From Rhizobium sp. NFR07 (GTDB lineage: Bacteria > Pseudomonadota > Alphaproteobacteria > Rhizobiales > Rhizobiaceae): a DNA stretch of 64,000 bases. Below are positions 55,351-62,988 of this stretch, piece by piece; the first letter of the stretch is position 1; each line of letters begins with the position of its first letter. Position numbers and translations under genes: made by a program. Below the pieces are notes generated by a model. That model was not told the origin of the DNA and searched no databases. It saw only the letters and a list, made by a program, of their open reading frames with translations. The DNA lies in assembly GCF_900111905.1 (NCBI RefSeq), contig NZ_FOKM01000005.1:124001-188000 (forward strand), written 5' to 3'.

Positions 55351-55653
55351 TCAGAGATGGCGTCGCACGTTCATGCGCTGGTGAAGGATGCGGACGATCA
55401 CAACGAACCCGTGCCTATGTCGATAGATGATCCGATGCGAGCCCGATGACCAACTCAGTTAACCTGCGCGAATATCGTCGATGGGCTTTCCACGCCTTGC
55501 ACCCTCTGCCAAGCCATCCATCGCAGAAACCAGCTCGCGGTAATACGTGTTCGCTTGTTTGACCGACCAACTGTCTCGAGTGTAAAGCCAGATTTCAGCG
55601 AGATCGCGGTTTGCTCGTGGGGAGAGCTTGTATCCAGCTTGCTTAGCCGACAT
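55351..55653 (-). pseudogene. parE: ParE/RelE-superfamily toxin interrupted by a nonsense codon
   Basis: The minus strand from ATG 55653 encodes 64 residues (SPRANRDLAEIWLYTRDSWS, then GKPIDDIRAG) of a ParE toxin. It then meets TAA at 55459-55461. In the same frame the expected C-terminal part continues intact: SGSHRIIYRHRHGFVVIVRI, LHQRMNVRRHL, stop at 55351. That totals 100 residues, the normal ParE length. The stop sits where most homologues have Tyr (DIRxGY), so a single substitution TAT/TAC to TAA explains it. It overlaps the antitoxin gene by 11 bp. A sequencing error is the alternative. Confidence 0.8.
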
Positions 55654-55891
55654 GCTTGCGATGCAACTCGACTAGGAATTCCTCGGGGTCAAACGGTTGC
55701 GGGTCTCCCGAAGCTTCGCCCTCGTCGATCGCCGTGCGGATCGCCTCGATGGCTTCCTCTTCGCTTTCTTTCAGCAGCCGTAACGCCTCTTCGACGACCT
55801 CGCTCTCAGACGCATAACGTCCGCCATCGACCTGCTTCCTGACGAACGCCGTCAGCTCCTCGTCCACCTTGATCGACTTGATCTCGCCCAC
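55643..55891 (-). CDS. parD: ParD-family antitoxin
   Basis: An 82-residue ribbon-helix-helix antitoxin: KSIKVDEELTAFVRKQVDGG (beta strand and helix A), RYASESEVVEEALRLLKE (helix B), then an acidic C-terminal toxin-binding tail ending FLVELHRKHVG. It overlaps the parE frame by 11 bp, as in parDE operons, and lies 113 bp from the divergent SDR gene. With the toxin frame interrupted, the antitoxin may persist as a regulator or relic. Intact length and motifs are normal. Confidence 0.88.
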   Translation of the reverse strand: MGEIKSIKVDEELTAFVRKQVDGGRYASESEVVEEALRLLKESEEEAIEAIRTAIDEGEASGDPQPFDPEEFLVELHRKHVG

Positions 55892-56004
55892 CGGCTTGGC
55901 TCCGCTTCAATATCCCGTCATGTTGACGCAGTAGCCAGACATACCATATCCGCCCAACCTTTGAACCGTACCTTTTAATGGCAGCGCCCAAGAGGAGATC
56001 TCCC

Positions 56005-56862
56005 ATGGCCGTTACTCATCCCGCTTTGAAGAAAGACAATGTCGCCGTCGTTACCGGCGCCGCCTCAGGCATCGGGCTCGCCGCTGCCAAGGAATTTGCC
56101 CGCATGGGCCTTTCCGTCGTGCTGGTCGATCTGGAAGGCGACAAGCTGGCCGAGGCCGCCCGCGAAGTGGCAAGTCTTGCCGAAGGCGGCGATCATGATG
56201 TCGCTGCAATCGGCACCGACGTGTCCAAGCCGGAAGAGCTGGCCGCGCTGGAGCGCGCTGTCGTGCAGCGCTTCGGCCGTGTCCATGTGCTGATGAACAA
56301 TGCCGGCATCCAGCCCGGCAGCAGCATTTTCGGCCCTCAGGCGAACTGGGACAACGTGCTCGCCGTCAATCTGATGGGCATCGTCAACGGCAGCCGCATA
56401 TTCGGCCCGGCGATGATCGCCCATGGCGAGCCAGCGCTGATCATCAACACAGGCTCCAAGCAGGGCATCACGACCCCTCCGGGCGATCCCGCCTACAACG
56501 TCTCGAAATCAGGCGTGAAAACCTTCACCGAAGCGCTGCAGTATGAACTCCGCAATACCGAAGGCTGCCAGGTATCCGCACATCTCCTGATTCCCGGCTT
56601 CGTTTTCACCCCGCTCGCAGCCGGTGGTCGCACCGAAAAGCCGGCAGGCGCCTGGACCTCGGAACAGACGGTCGAGTTCATGCTGCAAAGTCTCGAACGC
56701 GATGATTTCTATATCCTATGCCCCGATAACGATGTCGACCGCGCAACCGACGAACGCCGCATGGCCTGGGCGATCGGCGATGTCATCGAGAACCGTCCAC
56801 CGCTGTCGCGTTGGCACCCGGATTTCGCCGACGCATCAAAGGAATTCATAGCAGGCAACTGA
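56005..56862 (+). CDS. Short-chain dehydrogenase/reductase
   Basis: A 285-residue classical SDR: cofactor motif VTGAASGIGLAAAKEF (TGxxxGxG), D in VVLVDLEGD suggesting NAD preference, structural NNAG, and catalytic Ser and Tyr-x-x-x-Lys in PAYNVSKSGVK. The substrate is unknown. AGGAG lies 9-13 nt before ATG 56005, which fixes this start. It is followed by a hairpin and then lysE-type genes on the same strand, and is divergent from parD across 113 bp. Confidence 0.92.
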   Translation: MAVTHPALKKDNVAVVTGAASGIGLAAAKEFARMGLSVVLVDLEGDKLAEAAREVASLAEGGDHDVAAIGTDVSKPEELAALERAVVQRFGRVHVLMNNAGIQPGSSIFGPQANWDNVLAVNLMGIVNGSRIFGPAMIAHGEPALIINTGSKQGITTPPGDPAYNVSKSGVKTFTEALQYELRNTEGCQVSAHLLIPGFVFTPLAAGGRTEKPAGAWTSEQTVEFMLQSLERDDFYILCPDNDVDRATDERRMAWAIGDVIENRPPLSRWHPDFADASKEFIAGN

Positions 56863-56884
56863 TTCATTGATTTGGCAGCATGCC

Positions 56885-56923
56885 GAAAGCCGGATAATCA
56901 GGATCCCCGATCATCCGGCTTTC
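56885..56923 (+). terminator. Hairpin between the SDR and LysE genes
   Basis: A perfect 11-bp stem, GAAAGCCGGAT (56885-56895) with ATCCGGCTTTC (56913-56923), has a 17-nt loop containing GGATC/GATC. On the plus strand it ends in TTTC and stops 10 nt before the LysE ATG. It could be a weak terminator or attenuator; the T-run is short. Confidence 0.55.
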
Positions 56924-56933
56924 GAGTGTGACC

Positions 56934-57575
56934 ATGGAATTCCTGCCGAGCCTGCCTGCCCTGCTTGCCTTCACCGCCGCCGGCCTTCTTCTGGCGATAA
57001 CGCCCGGACCGGATATGACGCTGTCGATCAGCCGGGCACTCGGACAGGGTCGCCGCCCGGCGCTCTATACGGTCCTCGGCACCAGTCTAGGCGTCGTCTG
57101 CCACACGCTGCTGGTGGCCTTCGGTATCTCGGCGCTGATCACCGCCTCGCCGACTGCCTTCTTCATCCTGAAGACCGGTGGCGCCGCCTATCTTCTCTGG
57201 CTTGCCATCCAGGCGATCCGCTTCGGCTCCAGCCTGTCGGTCGAAAAGGTCGAGCGCCCGCAGAGCAGCGCGCTCGCAAACGTTTCTGTCGGCTTTTGGG
57301 TGAACATATTGAACCCGAAGGTCATCATCTTCTTCATGACCTTCCTGCCGCAGTTCGTCACCGCGACGGACCCGCATGTCACGGGCAAGCTGATCTTCTT
57401 CGGGATCTATTTCATCGTCATCGGCATGCCGGTGAACCTGATCGTTGTGCTCGCCGCCGATCGCCTCTCGGCCTGGCTGCAGGCGAACCCGAAGATCCTG
57501 CGCGGCATCGACTACACCTTTGCCGGCGTCTTTTCCGTGTTCGCGGCGAAGATATTTTTCACTCAGGCAAAGTAA
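56934..57575 (+). CDS. LysE-family amino-acid/metabolite exporter
   Basis: A 213-residue inner-membrane exporter with about six helices. The LysE/RhtB signature AITPGPDMTLSISRALGQGRR is at about residues 22-42, and the half-way motif is WVNILNPKVIIFFMTFLPQFV. The substrate is likely an amino acid or homoserine-like compound. I use ATG 56934; GTG 56928 is possible, and neither has a strong Shine-Dalgarno because a hairpin occupies that space. It converges directly on a tiny minus-strand frame: the two stop codons are adjacent at 57575/57576. Confidence 0.9.
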   Translation: MEFLPSLPALLAFTAAGLLLAITPGPDMTLSISRALGQGRRPALYTVLGTSLGVVCHTLLVAFGISALITASPTAFFILKTGGAAYLLWLAIQAIRFGSSLSVEKVERPQSSALANVSVGFWVNILNPKVIIFFMTFLPQFVTATDPHVTGKLIFFGIYFIVIGMPVNLIVVLAADRLSAWLQANPKILRGIDYTFAGVFSVFAAKIFFTQAK

Positions 57576-57707
57576 TTAGTGAGAGGAGTGCTTTTTCTCT
57601 GCGTCGCGGCGATCGTGACGCGTGACGTAAAGCATGATGCCGGCAAAACTCAACATATCGACCGGCGCGATCATGAATGACAGAAACTGTGCAAGCTCAT
57701 TCGTCAT
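57576..57707 (-). CDS. Very small putative membrane protein (43 residues)
   Basis: The minus strand from ATG 57707 gives 43 residues: MTNELAQFLSFMIAPVDMLS, then FAGIMLYVTRHDRRDAEKK and HSSH. AAGGGTCTTGAAG lies just upstream as a possible ribosome site. The profile is a hydrophobic N-terminal half and a basic/acidic polar C-terminal half, like a single-span membrane protein. It abuts the lysE-type stop and lies 12 bp downstream of the 69-residue membrane protein, co-oriented. No family is recognised. Coding is plausible but not proven. Confidence 0.4.
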   Translation of the reverse strand: MTNELAQFLSFMIAPVDMLSFAGIMLYVTRHDRRDAEKKHSSH

Positions 57708-57719
57708 CTTCAAGACCCT

Positions 57720-57929
57720 TTAAAATACGCCTCGCCACCAAAAATGTAGAGCGGTGGAGATGAGAATGCAAATCACGATGGTCGGCACAAGAACAGGCCA
57801 TGGTGGGGCCTGTGAACTTGTTGCACTGATAGACGGCGCCAAGGCACCGACGGCGAAAACCGCTATAGCGCGCACGTTTAAGTAGGTCGCTGTTAGCTTC
57901 GTCCCTTCGTTGCGGACGAGGTTTGCCAT
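57720..57929 (-). CDS. Small two-helix membrane protein (69 residues)
   Basis: Starting at ATG 57929, whose A overlaps the last base of the rlmN stop (TGATG), the frame encodes 69 residues: [20 protein letters not shown], then two hydrophobic helices (about 20-36 and 46-63) ending in WWRGVF. The longer open frame upstream runs inside rlmN and is not used. The stop-start overlap suggests translation coupled to rlmN. Similar short proteins follow rlmN in some rhizobia as I recall, but I cannot confirm that. Function unknown. Confidence 0.65.
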   Translation of the reverse strand: MANLVRNEGTKLTATYLNVRAIAVFAVGALAPSISATSSQAPPWPVLVPTIVICILISTALHFWWRGVF

Positions 57930-59167
57930 CAATCGTCTTCGCCGTGACCTGCGATCATCATTGCTTCGAATGCCAGACGCTCGGTCTTGCGCATGCGTTC
58001 CGATTCCGACTTCAACTGGCCGCAGGCGGCGAGGATGTCGCGGCCGCGCGGGGTGCGGATCGGCGAGGCGTAACCCGCCTGGTTGATGAAGTCGGCGAAC
58101 TTCTCGATCGTCGCCCAGTCGGAGCACTGGTAATTCGTGCCCGGCCAAGGGTTGAACGGGATGAGATTGATCTTCGCCGGAATGCCCTTCAAGAGCTGGG
58201 TCAGCAGCTTGGCATCCTCCAGGCTGTCGTTGACGTCCTTCAGCATCACATATTCGAAAGTGATGCGGCGCGCATTCGACAGGCTCGGATAGGCACGGCA
58301 GGCGTCGAGCAGGTCCTTGAGCGGATACTTCTTGTTGATCGGCACCAGCATGTCGCGCAGTTCGTCGCGCACGGCATGAAGCGAGATTGCCAGCATGACG
58401 CCGATCTCTTCACCGGTACGATAGATTTCCGGCACGACGCCGGAGGTCGACAGAGTGACGCGGCGCTTCGACAGCGACAGGCCATCGCCGTCGGTGGCAA
58501 TCAGCAGCGCGGTCTTGACGCTCTCGAAATTGTAGAGCGGCTCGCCCATGCCCATCATGACGATATTGGTGACCTTGCGCTCGCCGGTCGGCACGAAAGC
58601 GCCCGGTGGCGTGTCGGCACCCGGGAAATCGCCGAGGCGATCGCGCGCCAGCAAGAGCTGCGCGAGGATTTCCTCCGATGTCAGGTTGCGGACGAGTTTC
58701 TGCGTGCCCGTGTGACAGAAAGAACAGGTGAGCGAACAGCCGACCTGGCTGGAAATGCAGAGCGTACCGCGACCTTCTTCCGGGATGTAGACGGTCTCGA
58801 CCTCGACCGGACGACCGGCACCACGCGGCGGAAAGCGCAGCAGCCACTTGCGCGTGCCGTCATTGGACACCTGCTCTTCGACGATCTCGGGACGAGCTAT
58901 GGTGAAATGCGCCTTCAGCATTTCGCGCATGTCCTTCGCGACATTGGTCATCGCATCGAAATCGGACACGCCGCGGATATAGAGCCAGTGCCACAGCTGG
59001 CTGACGCGCATGCGCACCTGCTTTTCGGGAACGCCCTTTTCCTTCAGGGCATTCGCCATCATCTCGCGCGTCAGGCCGATCAGCGACGGCTTGGCGCTGA
59101 AGAGGTCCGGATTAGCGACCAGAGGGGCCTTGATCTCGACGGGTGCGAGAGCCGCGGAAACCGACAT
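57929..59167 (-). CDS. rlmN: Dual-specificity RNA methyltransferase RlmN
   Basis: Radical-SAM enzyme that makes 2-methyladenosine at A2503 of 23S rRNA and A37 of some tRNAs. The 412-residue product has a helical N-terminal domain ([19 protein letters not shown]), the radical-SAM cysteines in [13 protein letters not shown] (C-x3-C-x2-C), and the SAM-site [13 protein letters not shown]. The late C-terminal [14 protein letters not shown] carries the conserved Cys. I start at Met 59167 (MSVSAALAP); an earlier Met at 59218 adds 17 poorly conserved residues. It overlaps the following small gene by one base. Confidence 0.95.
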   Translation of the reverse strand: MSVSAALAPVEIKAPLVANPDLFSAKPSLIGLTREMMANALKEKGVPEKQVRMRVSQLWHWLYIRGVSDFDAMTNVAKDMREMLKAHFTIARPEIVEEQVSNDGTRKWLLRFPPRGAGRPVEVETVYIPEEGRGTLCISSQVGCSLTCSFCHTGTQKLVRNLTSEEILAQLLLARDRLGDFPGADTPPGAFVPTGERKVTNIVMMGMGEPLYNFESVKTALLIATDGDGLSLSKRRVTLSTSGVVPEIYRTGEEIGVMLAISLHAVRDELRDMLVPINKKYPLKDLLDACRAYPSLSNARRITFEYVMLKDVNDSLEDAKLLTQLLKGIPAKINLIPFNPWPGTNYQCSDWATIEKFADFINQAGYASPIRTPRGRDILAACGQLKSESERMRKTERLAFEAMMIAGHGEDD

Positions 59168-59358
59168 GTCTTTCATCCTGTCCAACAGATGCCGAGCACG
59201 CACTTCATCAGGGTGCATCGTCTGGCATAACTATCCGTGAATTCCTGTGGTTCGCAAAGCGCTGCTCTTCAAAGCATAGCGCGGAACCAGTGTTGCCGCG
59301 GCCTTTAGCATCAAATCAGGGCCACGTCACTATCGTTGCAGAACAGGGCTGCAATGCG

Positions 59359-59381
59359 AAAAGGCCGGACGAGCCGGCCTT
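59359..59381 (-). terminator. Intrinsic terminator of ialB
   Basis: A perfect 8-bp stem AAGGCCGG / CCGGCCTT (59361-59368, 59374-59381) has a 5-nt loop. It is followed on the minus strand by TTTT (complement of 59359-59362), about 28 bp after the ialB stop. It fills the middle of the 241-bp gap upstream of rlmN, where nothing else is seen. Confidence 0.85.
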
Positions 59382-59408
59382 CAGCAGAATTTCGAAAGGC
59401 AAACCCGC

Positions 59409-59912
59409 TTACTTGCAGGATTCAATCTGCTTCAGCGCGGCGGAAATGCCGGCGAGCTGATAGGTGTAGGAAGTCTTGGTGCCGCGACCGGAAACGGCGC
59501 TGACGCTCATCGAGCTTCCGCTCTTCATGGCAGCGACGAGTGCCGGCTCTTCGGCAGCGTTCTCGACCCAGGCAGCCTTGTCCTTGGTGAACATCGTGAA
59601 GTTCTTGCCGTCGACCGTCACGGTGACCTTGGAATTGGCCTGCAGCGAATAGCCGACCATGGCCTGCGGTTCGTAGGAAATGTTCTGGCCCGGGCGCTGC
59701 GAGACGATGAAGAAGATATCACCGTGGTCGACGTTTGCCGGCTCCTTGGTTGTGGGCACGGACAGGACATAGCAGACGGTGCTGTTGCCGGACTTGTACG
59801 AATAGGCACCCCAGGCCTTGAACTGCTGGATACGGGTCGGCGTCTGGGCCGAGGCGAAGCCTGCGCTTACGAACGTAAGAGCGAGTGCGATTGCGACTGT
59901 GCGTGCGAACAT
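59409..59912 (-). CDS. ialB: Invasion-associated locus B (IalB) family protein
   Basis: A 167-residue periplasmic protein with a signal peptide (about residues 1-22, ASA-QT). The body resembles the IalB family: FKAWGAYSYKSGNSTVCYVLSVP, HGDIFFIVSQRPGQNISYEP, and the C-terminal TYQLAGISAALKQIESCK with the second Cys that can pair with the first. IalB was named for red-cell invasion by Bartonella but is widespread in Rhizobiales with unknown general role. It is monocistronic, with its own terminator and a 321-bp upstream region. Confidence 0.85.
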   Translation of the reverse strand: MFARTVAIALALTFVSAGFASAQTPTRIQQFKAWGAYSYKSGNSTVCYVLSVPTTKEPANVDHGDIFFIVSQRPGQNISYEPQAMVGYSLQANSKVTVTVDGKNFTMFTKDKAAWVENAAEEPALVAAMKSGSSMSVSAVSGRGTKTSYTYQLAGISAALKQIESCK

Positions 59913-60233
59913 GGGTTCCTGCCGGGTCTGTTATACGTGACGTCTCAGCCGAAGAACTGTGTGAGACGGGCCATGATTAGGTTCATTTTGACTTAATTCT
60001 GGTTACCAATCCGTCAACACCGCGATGGTCTGCATACTAGTTTTGCAGACCATTTCCATGAGCCTCGGCTCGAGGAGAGACAGCCCGTCGCGGCATGAGC
60101 GGGAACTCGGTGGGTTGTTGTGTCAATGACATAACGAATTAGGCAAGAGTTTGTCCTCTTCCAAACTCCGGCAATGACATTAGTATGGCCGCATATGATG
60201 CGAATCTAAGTCAGAAAAAATTGCGTAGTCTGG
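59913..60233. other. 321-bp intergenic region with an inverted repeat
   Basis: No gene is seen between ialB (minus) and the ECF sigma gene (plus), so it holds both promoters. It contains a perfect 10-bp inverted repeat, ATGGTCTGCA (60025-60034) with TGCAGACCAT (60044-60053), spacer 9 bp, followed by TTTCC on the plus strand. This could be an operator, or the 3' hairpin of a small RNA. I could not confidently place a -35/-10 pair or a GGAAC-type ECF promoter. Confidence 0.55.
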
Positions 60234-60794
60234 ATGCAGGGTGAAGACAGGGACGATTTTGCGCGCCTGGCCAGAGCAGTGGCTGAGCAGCGCGATCAAG
60301 CAGCCTTCGGCCTGCTCTTCGACCATTTTGGCCCGCGCCTGAAATCCTGGCTTGTTCATCAGTCCGTTGCCGTCGATGAAGCCGAAGAACTGGTACAGGA
60401 AGTGATGACCATTCTCTGGCATCGCGCTTCGCTCTACGACCCGCAGAAATCCTCGCTGTCCACCTGGCTGTTCCGCATTGCACGCAATCGCAGGCTGGAT
60501 GCCCAGCGGCGTGCCCGCGGCAAACAGGCCCTCGGCGAAACCGAATGGCTCCTGATAGAGATGGAGGCGACGGATTCGCTTCTCGAGGGCGAGGAACGGG
60601 ATGCCCGTGTTCGCCGCGCCCTGAGCCAGATCCCCGGCGAACAGATGAAGTTGGTGCAGGCCGCGTTCTTTCTCGGGCAGTCCCATTCGGAGATCGCCGC
60701 CGCGACGGGCCTACCGCTTGGTACGGTCAAATCACGTATCCGGCTGGCCTTCCAACACTTGCGCAAGGCGCTGGAAGGTACCTCACCTATCTAG
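60234..60794 (+). CDS. ECF-type RNA polymerase sigma factor
   Basis: A 186-residue extracytoplasmic-function sigma factor. Region 2 has AFGLLFDHFGPRLKSWL and EAEELVQEVMTILWHRASLYDPQKSSLSTWLFRIARNRRLD (about residues 24-93). Region 4 is the helix-turn-helix GQSHSEIAAATGLPLGTVKSRIRLAFQHLRKAL (about 147-179). It resembles sigma factors usually paired with a ChrR- or RsiW-type anti-sigma encoded next door, but here the downstream neighbour is a convergent DUF1232 gene 15 bp away. Start ATG 60234 lacks a clear Shine-Dalgarno. Confidence 0.9.
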   Translation: MQGEDRDDFARLARAVAEQRDQAAFGLLFDHFGPRLKSWLVHQSVAVDEAEELVQEVMTILWHRASLYDPQKSSLSTWLFRIARNRRLDAQRRARGKQALGETEWLLIEMEATDSLLEGEERDARVRRALSQIPGEQMKLVQAAFFLGQSHSEIAAATGLPLGTVKSRIRLAFQHLRKALEGTSPI

Positions 60795-60809
60795 TCGCAG
60801 GTGACCGTT

Positions 60810-61214
60810 TCAGGCCTTCTTGCCGGCCTCTGGCGCCTGGATGTCCGGATTATCCGCCAGCACCCGGTCGGCGGCGTCATAGTGCCGATCGGCGATATGC
60901 CCCTGGATCATCTTGAGGGCAGCCGCAATCACCGCCATGTCGTCGGTAAAGCCGACGCCGACCAGCACGTCCGGCAGGAAATCGAAAGGCAGGATGAAGT
61001 AGGCGAGCGCCGCGAGCAGGATCCCGCGCACGCGCATCGGCGTCTTGGGGTCGACCGCGCAATAGTAGGACGCGACAAGATCCCGGCTGAAAGGAACATA
61101 ACGCGCTGCCCGCTTGAGCGTCGGCCAGAACTTGGCCCGCACCTGTTTTTCCCGGCGCGTCTGGGTGTCTTCATCACCAGGAAGAAGGATTTCGCCGATT
61201 TTAACGTCGTCCAT
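60810..61214 (-). CDS. DUF1232 (YkvA-like) protein
   Basis: A 134-residue protein with the DUF1232 core: VPFSRDLVASYYCAVDPKTP, then a hydrophobic helix ILLAALAYFILPFDFLPDVL and GFTDDMAVIAAALKMIQGHI (the P-x-D-x-x-P-D-x-x-P-x-x-G-x-x-D-D signature). A likely membrane-associated protein of unknown role. I use ATG 61214 (MDDVKIGEILLPG); longer frames from 61259 add an unconserved leader. It is convergent with the sigma factor gene (15 bp) and has 66 bp before phhB's 3' end at 61281. Confidence 0.88.
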   Translation of the reverse strand: MDDVKIGEILLPGDEDTQTRREKQVRAKFWPTLKRAARYVPFSRDLVASYYCAVDPKTPMRVRGILLAALAYFILPFDFLPDVLVGVGFTDDMAVIAAALKMIQGHIADRHYDAADRVLADNPDIQAPEAGKKA

Positions 61215-61280
61215 GGAAGCTCCGTCGAGTTGCCATGTATGATATGGGACCAACGGCAACGGAAATCAAAGGCGCGGAAT

Positions 61281-61592
61281 TCAGGAACGCCGGGCCGCAG
61301 CCTCATCCATCGCGGAAGCCAGTCTGAAGTCGCGATCGGTCAGCTGCTTCTTGGCATGCGTTGTCAACGTCACATCGACCCGCGAATAGCTGTTGCTCCA
61401 GTCAGGATGATGATCAAGCTTCTCCGCCACAAGCGCCACCTCGGCCATGAAGCCGAATGCCTCCACGAAGCTCGCAAACTTGAAGCTTTTGGAAATCGAC
61501 ACCCCGTCCGCTCCAAGGCCCCAGCCGTCAAGCTTTGCCACCTCCCGGGCGACAGCCTCGGCATCGAGCAGCATATAGGCCATTGCGGGCAT
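61281..61592 (-). CDS. phhB: Pterin-4a-carbinolamine dehydratase
   Basis: Dehydrates 4a-hydroxytetrahydropterin, which recycles the cofactor of aromatic amino-acid hydroxylases; some homologues have other roles. The 103-residue product has the dehydratase core VAEKLDHHPDWSNSYSRVDVTLTTHA with the catalytic histidines HH and the TTHA, and an N-terminal LDGWGLGADGVSISKSF helix. No phenylalanine hydroxylase gene is in view. The start is 61592 (MPAMAYMLLD) or ATG 61583; both lie 2-11 bp after the thpR stop, suggesting coupled translation. Confidence 0.92.
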   Translation of the reverse strand: MPAMAYMLLDAEAVAREVAKLDGWGLGADGVSISKSFKFASFVEAFGFMAEVALVAEKLDHHPDWSNSYSRVDVTLTTHAKKQLTDRDFRLASAMDEAAARRS

Positions 61593-61594
61593 CC

Positions 61595-62185
61595 TCAGAG
61601 ATACTGCTTGGCGGGCTCCATATCGCCGTATTCGTAGGCGGAATGGGTTTCGGACAGGGAGAATATCTCCTCTGTCAGGTAGGGACCGCCGCCGACGGAT
61701 TCCTTCGACGACATCAGCACGAAGCGCGATACCGTAAAGGGCGCGGTGTAGAAATTGCCGCGGCCTGAAAGATAATGCACCACGTCATCGAGCCGGCAAT
61801 TCTTCAGCCGCGCCAGCGTGACATGCGGCATGAACTTGCGCGGATCCGGCGGCAGGCCGATGCGCTGCTGGCATATCCGTTCTATCTCGCCCTGGAGCGC
61901 CAGTAATTCGGGCGACACCGACACGCCGGCCCAGACGGAATGCGGCTTCTTAGAGCCGAAGGAACCGATCCCGGTCAGCTTTGTCTGGAACTCGGGCCGG
62001 TCGATCCGGTCCAGCCGATCGACGATCTCGTCGGCCGTGCGGTTGTCGACATCACCGATGAAGCGCAGAGTAATGTGATAGTTTTCGACATCTATCCAGC
62101 GCGCGCCCGGTATTCCTCCCCGCAGGAGAGAAAGTGACATGGCAACATTGCGCGGAACTTCGAGGGCGGTGAAAAGTCTCGGCAT
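61595..62185 (-). CDS. thpR: RNA 2',3'-cyclic phosphodiesterase (2H family)
   Basis: A 2H phosphoesterase, historically called 2'-5' RNA ligase, acting on cyclic phosphates of RNA. The 196-residue product shows both HxTx boxes: HITLRFIG (about residue 40) and HVTLARLK (about residue 124). LFTALEVPRNVAMSL at the N-terminus is typical. It is 2 bp upstream of phhB and co-oriented, with 69 bp to the tesA gene. The intergenic piece 62186-62254 contains nothing recognisable. Confidence 0.93.
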   Translation of the reverse strand: MPRLFTALEVPRNVAMSLSLLRGGIPGARWIDVENYHITLRFIGDVDNRTADEIVDRLDRIDRPEFQTKLTGIGSFGSKKPHSVWAGVSVSPELLALQGEIERICQQRIGLPPDPRKFMPHVTLARLKNCRLDDVVHYLSGRGNFYTAPFTVSRFVLMSSKESVGGGPYLTEEIFSLSETHSAYEYGDMEPAKQYL

Positions 62186-62254
62186 ACGCTGAACCTCCTC
62201 GAATCTCTTGCAGATACTAACAGCGAATCATGCAATGCCGTTCCGTGCAAGTAG

Positions 62255-62917
62255 TTATTTATTCGCCGAACCGATCTCCCCTAGAAATGCTTCGACCAGC
62301 GGCAGCGAACGCTCGACCATGGCGGCGACACCTTTCGCGTTCGGATGCATGCCGTCTTCGAGCTGCATTCCGCTGACCGTCACCACGCCATCGAGAAAGA
62401 ACGGATAGAGCGGCGTGGAATATTTCTCCGCGAGGCGCTTGTAGATCGGGTTGAACTTTTCGGCATAGTCGCCGCCCATGTTCGGCGGTGCGAGAATGCC
62501 GACGAGCAGGACGGGGATATTCCTCTCCTTCAACCTGGAAATCATGGAATCGAGGTTTTTCTCGGACTGCTCCGGCGCGATGCCGCGCAGCGCATCATTC
62601 GCGCCGAGTTCGAGTATCACTCCGTCAGTGCCATCCGGAACCGACCAGTCGATGCGCGACAGTCCGCCCGAGGTCGTGTCGCCGGAGACCCCGGCATTGG
62701 TGATCGCGACATTGACCCCCTTGGCCTTCAGCGCCGCTTCGAGCTGGGCCGTGTAGGATTCATTGGGCGCAAGCTGATAACCTGCCATCAGACTATCGCC
62801 GAAACCGACCAGATTGATCGCGCGCTCCTGGGCTGCGACCGGGGAAAAGCCAAGACAAACGCCGACCCATGCGCCAGCCATGACGACGAAGTGAAGAAGG
62901 CTTGCTTTAAAACTCAC
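62255..62917 (-). CDS. tesA: GDSL arylesterase / TesA-like lipase
   Basis: An exported SGNH hydrolase. The N-terminus (FKASLLHFVVMAGAWVGVCLG) is a signal sequence, followed by block I GFGDSLMAGYQLA (nucleophile Ser), block II Gly in SGDTTSGGLSRID, block III GANDALRGI and block V DGMHPNAKGV (Asp and His). The 220-residue length fits TesA / arylesterase. It is divergent from the FtsX-type ABC genes across 71 bp, an arrangement conserved in many proteobacteria (tesA-ybbA-ybbP). Confidence 0.92.
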   Translation of the reverse strand: MSFKASLLHFVVMAGAWVGVCLGFSPVAAQERAINLVGFGDSLMAGYQLAPNESYTAQLEAALKAKGVNVAITNAGVSGDTTSGGLSRIDWSVPDGTDGVILELGANDALRGIAPEQSEKNLDSMISRLKERNIPVLLVGILAPPNMGGDYAEKFNPIYKRLAEKYSTPLYPFFLDGVVTVSGMQLEDGMHPNAKGVAAMVERSLPLVEAFLGEIGSANK

Positions 62918-62988
62918 ACGACGTCTCCTAGATTTTCGAAAACCGGGCGGGATATGTTCGGCATATCCTTGATATAGGGCTTCTCATT

